A DNA stretch of 18,175 nucleotides, from the NCBI GenBank assembly GCA_020059785.1, contig JAGVBL010000036.1, positions 1 to 18,175 of the forward strand. Direction: 5' to 3'. The notes under the pieces were generated by a model. It searched no databases. It was given only the letters and a program-made list of their open reading frames with translations, and was not told where the DNA came from. Of this stretch, positions 1 through 6,458 are shown piece by piece. The stretch's first letter is position 1, and each line of letters begins with the position of its first letter. Origin of the DNA: Ignavibacteriales bacterium. Its GTDB lineage: Bacteria; Bacteroidota; Ignavibacteria; Ignavibacteriales; Melioribacteraceae. The position numbers and the translations under genes are program-made.

Positions 1-1304
1 GTAAAACTCCTTTCATTTAAGAATTTAATTAGTGCCCTGGTAGAATCGAGGACGCCCCCTTCAACAAATGAATTGGTTGTTTGACCCTTATGAATTCTTG
101 TAACGCATGTACGCTTATCAATATAGAAAGAGACAAATCGTGACGAAATTCTTAACCACATATCAAAATCCTGTCCCTGTCTAAGCGATTCATTGAATAA
201 TCCAACCTCGCTAAAGACTGTTCGATGAACCGCAATAGCATTGCCATGAACATAGTTTGCCCAGAAGAAACGTGTAACTTGAAATTCTGTGGGAGGAATT
301 TGAAGCCATAGCGGAGGAGCTATTTTCTGCTGCGTTTCCTCGAGCAATAGATACCAGTGACTATGAAAGAACTTAATTTCAGGGTAATCATTTATTGCAT
401 TGAAATGAGTTTGAAGCTTGTCCGGTTCAAATAGATCATCCGAAGAGAGCCAGCAGATCCATTCTCCCCGGGCGTTATTAATTCCAACATTTAAAGCAGT
501 AGCAACACCACCGTTTTGTTTGTGGAATATTCTAAAACGTGAATCTTTAGCAGCATATTCTTCCATTACATCTTTGGTAAAATCTGTACTTCCATCATTT
601 ACAATAACAGCTTCCCAAATGGGAAAACTTTGATTCAAAAGTGAATCGAGAGCTTTGCTTAGATATTCTGCTTGATTATAGGTCGGAACAACTACTGAAA
701 ATACAGGATCGATAGAAAAATTGCATTTAGGTGAACTGTATATAGCAAAAAATGCTCCTCTAGGAGTATCATATTGTTTTCCTTCATTATCATGTGTATG
801 AAAATCTTCGCACACAAAAAATTGCCAACCGTTTCCAAAATCTTCCGGAAGCCAGCCAGATTTATGTTCTTGCCACTTACCTCCGTCCAAGCCCCACGCA
901 TCTTTTTCAGTATCGTGGTTCTGCTCAATAAATCCTAAAGGTGTAAATACAATAATCTGTTTTGTAACCAGTTCTTCTGTTTTTTTTATCAGTTCAAGTG
1001 CTTTGTTTTTTTCAACATGTTCAATAATATCAAGAAGAAAGATGGTCTCAATTGAATTTTTGGGTAAGGCTGATAGTGCTTTTTCCCAGTCAAGGTTAAT
1101 AAAAGCATAATTCTTGTTTTCTGAGTTCTTTTCTTTTATATAATCAAGATACTGGTTATGGGGATCTATGCATAAATGATATCCGGGTTTAATAAAATCC
1201 TGTGGTCTAATACCGCAGCCAATATCTCCAACTATTTTTGCTTCGAAAATATTCTCTTTAACTTTTTCGAAAAGCTGATCTCTATTTATTTTTTGAATTT
1301 GCAT
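1..1304 (-). CDS. Methyltransferase-glycosyltransferase family 2 fusion (partial, runs off left edge)
   Basis: Read by hand in the minus-strand frame that opens at the ATG at 1304-1302. There is no stop in 434 codons down to the window edge, so the 3' end is missing. An in-frame TGA at 1338-1340 lies just upstream, making this the first ATG. Residues about 1-190 are a class I SAM-dependent methyltransferase: motif I GDIGCG at 26-31, an acidic strand end CIDPH near 45-49, and LLDIIEHVE at 90-98 followed by a strand ending FTPLGF. Residues about 200-434 are a GT-A family 2 glycosyltransferase: VVVPTYN at 204-210, VNDGSTD at 235-241, the metal-binding pair SSDD at 287-290, and GQDFDMW at 377-383 where the catalytic-base region sits. 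It should transfer a sugar from a nucleotide donor and methylate a glycan or precursor in the cytoplasm; acceptor and donor are unknown. It follows the kinase-TPR-methyltransferase gene by 23 nt with no clear Shine-Dalgarno sequence. Confidence 0.85.
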   Translation of the reverse strand, partial: MQIQKINRDQLFEKVKENIFEAKIVGDIGCGIRPQDFIKPGYHLCIDPHNQYLDYIKEKNSENKNYAFINLDWEKALSALPKNSIETIFLLDIIEHVEKNKALELIKKTEELVTKQIIVFTPLGFIEQNHDTEKDAWGLDGGKWQEHKSGWLPEDFGNGWQFFVCEDFHTHDNEGKQYDTPRGAFFAIYSSPKCNFSIDPVFSVVVPTYNQAEYLSKALDSLLNQSFPIWEAVIVNDGSTDFTKDVMEEYAAKDSRFRIFHKQNGGVATALNVGINNARGEWICWLSSDDLFEPDKLQTHFNAINDYPEIKFFHSHWYLLLEETQQKIAPPLWLQIPPTEFQVTRFFWANYVHGNAIAVHRTVFSEVGLFNESLRQGQDFDMWLRISSRFVSFYIDKRTCVTRIHKGQTTNSFVEGGVLDSTRALIKFLNERSF

Positions 1305-1327
1305 GTCTTTATTTTTTTGTTCTTGGA

Positions 1328-2968
1328 TTATTTTCTTTCAAGCACAACCAGCATTCTATTAAGCGGATCGGTACCGGACGGATTGGCAGATATTATCTTA
1401 AAATATTTTTCCATCTCGGCTCTAAATCTCTTAAATGAATAATCATTCATTAATTTTTCATTTTTCCAATTTGCATTCAGATGAGACTGTTGCTTTAGGA
1501 AGTTTCCTTCAAAAGGTGCTTCTATAATACATTTACCCGAAGAGATGTTTGCGAGCTCTTCGGCTACTTTCCAGGAATAATCTACATACATATATTGGAA
1601 TACATTTCCCATCCAGATTAAATCATACTTATCTTTTTTTTCAAACTCTTTGAATGTACCGAGAAAGAGTTCAATATTGTTTGCATTCCTGAAAGATGCT
1701 ACACTTCTTACAATTTCATTAGCTTTTAAATCCGGTTCAATCCCGGTACATTTTTTTGCTCTAAAAGAATGAAATAGAAGCATATATCCTAACGAACTGC
1801 CGATCGATAAAAAATTATTACATTTTTCAAATAATTCCGGAGTGTATTTAACAAAGTACTCAACGCGTGTTTCAAGACTACCTTTAGGCTTAAGAGTTAA
1901 AATATCATAAGCATAGTTAGAGGGATATGAATAATTATCTATTTCTTTCTGAAGTGTAATGTAGTTATCTGATTTTTCTTTAGCAGGTAGAATTGATAAA
2001 CTGTTGGTTAAGTAAAAATTATTTCTTTTAGATTCATTATCAAGACTGTTAACAACATCAAAGTAGTTCGTCTTATAAGTTTCATTTTCAGGTTCTAGCT
2101 CATATGCGCACTCCAACAATGATAAGGTTTTTAACTTTTCATCATTATTCCACGATATAACAGCTAAGTTATTATAAGCTGCTGAACAATTAGGCTGAAC
2201 TTCCAGAGCTTTGTAAAATTTGTTTAATGCTTCTTCAGAATTATTTTCTTCAATCAGTAATTTCTCACCTTCTTCAATCAATTTTGCAGCGATCGGGTTG
2301 TAAGGCATCGACCCGAAATACTTTATTTTTTTTGTATTTATTTCAGAAACTAATTCATCTATTCCAGAAGAAATAGATGGGCACCAACTTTTAATTCCTT
2401 CCAAACGAGACAGAAACCATTTGATATTGAAATAGGTTACTTCATTCCACCTTAGTATGAAATCGAGATCGAGCATTTTTACATTTTTACCGTCTGTTAC
2501 AAAATTTGCTATTCCGCAATCAACAGGAATTACGTTTTGTTTAATAAGATTTTTAAGAATCGAGAGAATTTGAGTGGCAAGTTGTAAATGGTCACTTTCT
2601 TCGGCATTTTCAACATCGTAATAATTGCTTAAATCCTCCATTAAAACTTCGAATTTTTCTCCACAATCACTTATTCTAAAATCATAAACATCTACAATTC
2701 CATCTTTAGACATAAGTGTTTGGTAATTTTGATATGATTTAAGCACATTATTAAAATCCATATTGGGGTTTTTGTAAATCACTTTACTAACGTATTCTTT
2801 GTTGTTGATTTTACACTTGTAAATACTACTTGTGGACAACTCTTTGATAAGCTCTTTACAAGTGATATTACTAAAAGTAATCCCAGTCCCATCATGAATA
2901 TTGATATGATAGTTGTCAGAAGGGTGTAACACTACCTTCTCTTTTATTTGTTCATCAGCTATTTGCAT
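1328..2968 (-). CDS. Kinase-like / TPR / SAM methyltransferase fusion protein
   Basis: 546 aa in three parts. Residues about 35-190 resemble an aminoglycoside-phosphotransferase/Bud32-like kinase lobe pair: a candidate ATP lysine K62 (VSKVIY), a hinge-like LMEDL at 109-113, D150 and N155 with the HxDxxxxN spacing of the catalytic loop (the His is absent), and LDLDF at 166-170 in place of the metal-binding IDFD/DFG. Residues about 225-320 are TPR-like helix pairs (EALNKFYKALEVQPN, then an AAYNNLAV helix). Residues about 385-546 are a class I methyltransferase with LSIGSSLGY at 387-395, acidic GIEPD at 409-413 and DLIWMGN at 449-455. The start overlaps the preceding stop as TAATG. Kinase plus methyltransferase on one chain recalls WbdD, which caps E. 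coli O9a polymannose, but the domain order differs and I infer only a possible glycan-modifying role. The methyltransferase call is firmer than the kinase call. Confidence 0.8.
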   Translation of the reverse strand: MQIADEQIKEKVVLHPSDNYHINIHDGTGITFSNITCKELIKELSTSSIYKCKINNKEYVSKVIYKNPNMDFNNVLKSYQNYQTLMSKDGIVDVYDFRISDCGEKFEVLMEDLSNYYDVENAEESDHLQLATQILSILKNLIKQNVIPVDCGIANFVTDGKNVKMLDLDFILRWNEVTYFNIKWFLSRLEGIKSWCPSISSGIDELVSEINTKKIKYFGSMPYNPIAAKLIEEGEKLLIEENNSEEALNKFYKALEVQPNCSAAYNNLAVISWNNDEKLKTLSLLECAYELEPENETYKTNYFDVVNSLDNESKRNNFYLTNSLSILPAKEKSDNYITLQKEIDNYSYPSNYAYDILTLKPKGSLETRVEYFVKYTPELFEKCNNFLSIGSSLGYMLLFHSFRAKKCTGIEPDLKANEIVRSVASFRNANNIELFLGTFKEFEKKDKYDLIWMGNVFQYMYVDYSWKVAEELANISSGKCIIEAPFEGNFLKQQSHLNANWKNEKLMNDYSFKRFRAEMEKYFKIISANPSGTDPLNRMLVVLERK

Positions 2969-3822
2969 TAAAACCCCACAACTAATTGTTCTTCCAAATC
3001 AAGAGATGTATTTAATAGAGAAAAAAATTCCTGCATCTCGTTTATCTGTTGTTCAAGCATTTTCACTGCAACTGTTTTGGAAAGGTCGTAAATGCTTGCC
3101 AGACTTCTATCAACTTTTTCTTTGGCTTCCACAGGATTTATTTTAAGTGCAAGTGAATATGCTCTATTGAAAATTTGAAGCAGTTCGTATTTGTTTACAG
3201 TGTTAGGCGAATGAATATGAAATAGACCTTTCTCAAACAAATCCTGGGTTATAATAGTCTCAATTATTTCTGCAAGGTAAAGTGTTGTAACTCCATTCCA
3301 TAAATGATTTGTAAAACCATTTACATCTTTACCGGCTTGGCTTTTAGCCCACTCTAATAATGATCTGCTCTTTCCATTTTCTTCACCGATAATAGAAGTG
3401 CGGAGAGTCATGCAATCTTTGTTTTCGCCGGCATTTTTACTTAAACCATAGAGATCATCTGCATCGAAATAATCTTCTTCCGAATATTTTCCTTTTTTCC
3501 CTGTGTAAACGCAGTCAGTCGTTATGTGAAAGCATTTAATTTCTTTACTGTTACAAAGCTTAGCCAGATTTCGTGGAAAGAGTGAATTAATTTTAAGAAC
3601 ATTTTCAATAGTGTTGTTTGCAATTGTGGGCTTTATTACACCGGCACAATTAATAACAACGCCAACTTCATCCAAAAATAATTCCAGTTTTTCGATCGGG
3701 TCATTGGCAATATCAAATTCTTTCCGGGTTATTTCTACAACGCAATAATCATTTGTTTTTAAATAGGAACTAACTGCATAACCGAGCATTCCGTTTGAAC
3801 CGATTACCATTATTTTTTCCAT
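2968..3822 (-). CDS. RmlD-like NAD(P)-dependent sugar-nucleotide reductase (SDR)
   Basis: 284 aa from the chosen ATG. It is an RmlD/dTDP-4-dehydrorhamnose reductase type SDR: dinucleotide-binding GSNGMLG at 8-14, a central NCAG at 58-61, TTDCVY around 101-106, and the catalytic Tyr and Lys in YGLSK at 125-129. Such enzymes reduce the C4 keto group of activated 4-keto-6-deoxy sugars in the cytoplasm. An upstream in-frame ATG at 3855 would add 11 residues, but a strong Shine-Dalgarno sequence (GAGGAGAGG, 3836-3828) sits 5 nt before the ATG at 3822 and the Rossmann fold begins right after it, so the shorter form is preferred. It begins 2 nt after the cupin gene stop. The WbjC/FnlB reductase of UDP-L-FucNAc synthesis is a related RmlD-type enzyme that carries its own C-terminal cupin. 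Here the cupin is a separate, adjacent gene. The exact substrate cannot be read from sequence. Confidence 0.85.
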   Translation of the reverse strand: MEKIMVIGSNGMLGYAVSSYLKTNDYCVVEITRKEFDIANDPIEKLELFLDEVGVVINCAGVIKPTIANNTIENVLKINSLFPRNLAKLCNSKEIKCFHITTDCVYTGKKGKYSEEDYFDADDLYGLSKNAGENKDCMTLRTSIIGEENGKSRSLLEWAKSQAGKDVNGFTNHLWNGVTTLYLAEIIETIITQDLFEKGLFHIHSPNTVNKYELLQIFNRAYSLALKINPVEAKEKVDRSLASIYDLSKTVAVKMLEQQINEMQEFFSLLNTSLDLEEQLVVGF

Positions 3823-3824
3823 TT

Positions 3825-4292
3825 TTACCTCTCCTCTACTTTCCAGCAGTCCCAATAATGAGCATCGAACCTTATATCATCATTAAGACTCTCTTTTAAT
3901 TCCGATGTTGAAAAGAAAATTATTTTTGTGTCTTCGGTAAGTGACATAAATCCGTTTGCATAACCGGCCGGAATGAACAATACAGAAGGATTTTTTTCGC
4001 TCAACACATATCGATTTACTTTTAATTCCTTAGAAGGACTATCCCAGTTATCAATCTCAACTGCACCAATTACAGCCGAACCTTTAACAACCATCACATA
4101 CTTCGATTCGTGTTTGTGGGCGTGCCATGCACGTACAAATCCCTGTTTATGATTTTCTACCGTGTAGAATCTTTTTACACCTTCGAAGTTAAAATCATTC
4201 ACAAATCCAACAGTACCTCTATCATCAACAGCAAGACCACCTTTTAACAATTGAGGAACTTCGGTTTTAATTTCTATTGCTGCCTGATACAT
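3825..4292 (-). CDS. RmlC/WxcM-type cupin, sugar-nucleotide epimerase or isomerase
   Basis: 155 aa. This is a small cupin with features of both dTDP-4-dehydrorhamnose 3,5-epimerase (RmlC) and the FdtA/QdtA/WxcM 3,4-ketoisomerases. DDRG at 23-26 opens the barrel. RAWHAHKH at 54-61 carries three histidines (57, 59, 61) in the position of the RmlC RGLH and FdtA RGFHAHK motifs. FIPAGYANGF at 106-115 matches the IPPGFAHGF strand of RmlC with the His replaced by Asn. A terminal DDIRFDAHYWD segment resembles the RmlC C-terminus. It probably epimerises or isomerises an NDP-4-keto-6-deoxy sugar that the neighbouring RmlD-like enzyme then reduces. Its ATG overlaps the upstream stop by one base (TAATG), so translation is probably coupled. 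Ketoisomerase versus 3,5-epimerase activity is undecided. Confidence 0.8.
   Translation of the reverse strand: MYQAAIEIKTEVPQLLKGGLAVDDRGTVGFVNDFNFEGVKRFYTVENHKQGFVRAWHAHKHESKYVMVVKGSAVIGAVEIDNWDSPSKELKVNRYVLSEKNPSVLFIPAGYANGFMSLTEDTKIIFFSTSELKESLNDDIRFDAHYWDCWKVEER
3828..3836 (-). promoter_or_regulatory. Strong Shine-Dalgarno site that fixes the RmlD-like start
   Basis: GAGGAGAGG on the minus strand, 5 nt upstream of the ATG at 3822 and within the last codons of the cupin gene. It is one of the clearest ribosome-binding sites in the window and argues for the start at 3822 rather than 3855. Confidence 0.7.
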
Positions 4293-5266
4293 TATGCTGC
4301 CTCCACTTCTTCAAATACTTTCAACAATAATTCTTCGTAATGATCTTTTAAGTAAGCTTGATTAGAATATCGGGGACTCTTTAAGTCTTTTATGCGTTTG
4401 GTTTCAACCAGATATTTTAATTCCTCAATTCCTTCATCCACGGAGTGAATTGATCTGAAGCCAAAAACATCTTCTGCTTTCTTTGCAGATACTCTGTAGT
4501 TCCGCGTATCCTGGAAAGGCATATCGGTTGTTTCAATTACAAGATCCGGGAAATGCATTCTTACCTGGTAAGCCAGGTCACTTATTCTAACATTTTGCCG
4601 GGCAAGGTTATAAATTCCTTTATGTTCGGTTTCAAGATTCATCAATACTGCTCTTGCTACGTCTTTAACGTGAAGCAGCGGGCGGAACTGATCACCGCCG
4701 AAAACACTAATTGAACCTTCTATGTATGCTCGTACTGTCAATATGTTTACAACAAGATCCAATCTTATACGCGAATAGAGATCGCCAACACCAAATAGTG
4801 TTCCCAAACGGAAAATAATTGCATTTTTATGTTTCAAGAATTTTTCTGCATTTAGTTTTGTTTCTGCATAGATTGATAACGGTTTTGTTGGTGAGGACTC
4901 ATTTAATTCTTTATCCTGTGCACCATAAACCGAACATGTGGACATGAATACAATTCTTCCATTATAATTATCTGCAAGCCAGGCAACAGCATCCTGATTT
5001 ATAGATTTTGTTAAGTCCGGATTTAACTGGCAAGCACCATCGCCAACAATAGCAGCGAGCCAAACAACTGCATCTGCCCATTTTAAGTGCTGTAATAATT
5101 TATCGTGGTCGCGAACATCTCCATGGACAAAATCAACCGGTTTTCTGAATGAATCTTCGTATAAGAGTGCATCGTAAACACGCACATTATAATTTGATTG
5201 TTGAATTAAATCAGTAATTGCACCGCCTACATAACCGGCACCGCCAACAATTAATACGTTTTTCAT
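4292..5266 (-). CDS. NAD-dependent epimerase/dehydratase (extended SDR)
   Basis: 324 aa, the usual length for nucleotide-sugar epimerases and dehydratases. The N-terminal Rossmann motif is GGAGYVG at 8-14, followed by a GDVRD segment near 49-53, AAIVGD after the fourth strand, STCSVYG at 109-115 and the catalytic pair in YAETK (Tyr133, Lys137). The motif is the ordinary YxxxK rather than the altered version of FlaA1/WbjB dehydratases, so it is not a clear 4,6-dehydratase/5-epimerase of that class. The ATG directly follows the stop of the 2-epimerase gene (TAAATG, no gap). Neighbours indicate a role in making an activated deoxy- or amino-sugar. The C-terminal sugar-binding half does not let me name a substrate. 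Confidence 0.85.
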   Translation of the reverse strand: MKNVLIVGGAGYVGGAITDLIQQSNYNVRVYDALLYEDSFRKPVDFVHGDVRDHDKLLQHLKWADAVVWLAAIVGDGACQLNPDLTKSINQDAVAWLADNYNGRIVFMSTCSVYGAQDKELNESSPTKPLSIYAETKLNAEKFLKHKNAIIFRLGTLFGVGDLYSRIRLDLVVNILTVRAYIEGSISVFGGDQFRPLLHVKDVARAVLMNLETEHKGIYNLARQNVRISDLAYQVRMHFPDLVIETTDMPFQDTRNYRVSAKKAEDVFGFRSIHSVDEGIEELKYLVETKRIKDLKSPRYSNQAYLKDHYEELLLKVFEEVEAA

Positions 5267-6337
5267 TTATAGTTTCCTTTTAAGAATGTTTATAATCTTT
5301 TCTGATGTCTTTCCGTCACCAAGCCATTTCAATTCTTTTTTTGAAACCGAATAATTCTCGAAGAATGAAATTGTCTCTTTAACCATTTTATTAATCGGTC
5401 TTGATTCACCTACTAAAATGCTGTTACCATTTTCAAGTGATTCCGGACGTTCTGTTTTTAATCGGGGAACTGCAACGGGTACTCCCAGTAGAGGACATTC
5501 TTCCTGGCTTGTACCTGAATCGGATACTATTCCGTATGCGTTATATTGTAAATTCAGATAATCGAGAAATCCATAAGGACCAACAAGTTTAATATTTTTC
5601 TTACCGGCTAAAAGATTATTCTGTTCAATCATCTTAACAGCACGGTTAAATTTTACAAGTTGAACTTCGAGACCTGTTTTTTTGCTCAACTCATTTAAGT
5701 AAGTAAGTATATGATTAAGTTGACCAACGCTTTTCAGGTTTTCGCTACGATGAATATCTGCAAGAATAAAATTCTTACATCGCGGTCCAACTGGCATATA
5801 CTGTTTTACAATCTCTACGATGGTATTACCAACAATAAAAATCTGATCGGGATTTTTATTCTCCTTAATTAAACGTTCTTTATACAATGGAGTGTAAACA
5901 AAAACCAGGTCGGATACATAATCGCAAATAACACGATTTACTTCTTCGGGCATACGTCTATCGTAAGATCGCATACCTCCTTCAATATGACCGATTTTAT
6001 AACCTTCCTTAAAAAGAGGTGCACTTACAAGCGCAGAATTTGAATCTCCTAAAAAGAGAATTATTGATGGCTCAATCTTTTTTTTCTTTAGTAGATAAAT
6101 AACCTCCTTAGACAAATAGGAGAGCTGTTCATAGTGATTAGAACTATTTTTACCTGTAGCAAGTGTAAAATCCGGCTTACGGATTTTAAGCTGGTTGAAA
6201 AAGATTTTGCTCAGTTCGTCGTCATAGTGTTGTCCGGTATGAATCATAATATGTTCGAAATTCTTATCTAACTTTTCGAACACCCTACTCATTCTAATGA
6301 AATCAGGTCTTATACCGGTAATAGTAACTATTTTCAT
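5267..6337 (-). CDS. wecB: UDP-N-acetylglucosamine 2-epimerase family protein (WecB/WbjD-like)
   Basis: 356 aa. Family motifs appear in order: GIRPDFIRMSRV near 8-19 (GTRPE in relatives), HTGQHYD at 33-39, LGDSN at 96-100, HIEGGMRS at 117-124, DRRMPEEVNR at 126-135, HRSEN at 196-200, SDSGTSQEE at 272-280 and TERPE at 295-299. The family inverts C2 of UDP-HexNAc through a 2-acetamidoglucal intermediate. The early segment ending FFNQLKIRKPDF is, from memory, closer to the WbjD/FnlC 2-epimerases of UDP-L-FucNAc synthesis than to classical WecB; that is unverified. This is the first gene of the leftward sugar cluster, preceded by a 121-bp intergenic region with a TATAAA box and by a short AGG 5 nt before the ATG. 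The symbol marks the family, not a proven substrate. Confidence 0.85.
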   Translation of the reverse strand: MKIVTITGIRPDFIRMSRVFEKLDKNFEHIMIHTGQHYDDELSKIFFNQLKIRKPDFTLATGKNSSNHYEQLSYLSKEVIYLLKKKKIEPSIILFLGDSNSALVSAPLFKEGYKIGHIEGGMRSYDRRMPEEVNRVICDYVSDLVFVYTPLYKERLIKENKNPDQIFIVGNTIVEIVKQYMPVGPRCKNFILADIHRSENLKSVGQLNHILTYLNELSKKTGLEVQLVKFNRAVKMIEQNNLLAGKKNIKLVGPYGFLDYLNLQYNAYGIVSDSGTSQEECPLLGVPVAVPRLKTERPESLENGNSILVGESRPINKMVKETISFFENYSVSKKELKWLGDGKTSEKIINILKRKL

Positions 6338-6363
6338 AAATACCTATAATTTCCGGTAATAGG

Positions 6364-6398
6364 ACAAAATTTATACCATGCAAAATCTTTGATTTTGT
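6364..6398 (-). repeat. Overlapping AT-rich inverted repeats in the 6338-6458 gap
   Basis: CAAAATC and GATTTTG (6381-6387, 6391-6397) form a 7-bp stem with a 3-nt loop. ACAAAAT and ATTTTGT (6364-6370, 6392-6398) form an alternative 7-bp stem using the same right arm, so only one can fold at a time. No T-run follows in the minus direction, so it is not a typical terminator of the motility operon. The rest of the gap shows nothing I can name. Confidence 0.35.
6370..6375 (-). promoter_or_regulatory. Candidate -10 box for the sugar gene cluster
   Basis: TATAAA on the minus strand, 32 nt upstream of the 2-epimerase ATG, in the only intergenic gap over 100 bp. No convincing -35 TTGACA lies 17 nt upstream. 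The following ATTTTG gives a loose match to the TAnnTTTG element of Bacteroidota promoters, off by one base. In DNA this AT-rich the box could be chance. Confidence 0.3.
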
Positions 6399-6458
6399 TC
6401 TGTTTTTATTGAAAAGGATGTGGATAATTAAATTATTGGCTAATATTACGCAGTGTGC

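Noticed and set aside
418..633. Plus-strand reading frame of 71 codons
   Set aside because: It lies antisense to the glycosyltransferase domain, which has clear motifs; the plus-strand protein resembles nothing and has no start signals.
692..928. Minus-strand 78-codon frame
   Set aside because: It is a different frame within the methyltransferase-glycosyltransferase gene, whose own frame is open and carries family motifs.
3823..3855. 11-residue extension of the RmlD-like protein
   Set aside because: The Rossmann fold and a strong Shine-Dalgarno sequence both support the ATG at 3822; the extension lies within the cupin gene.
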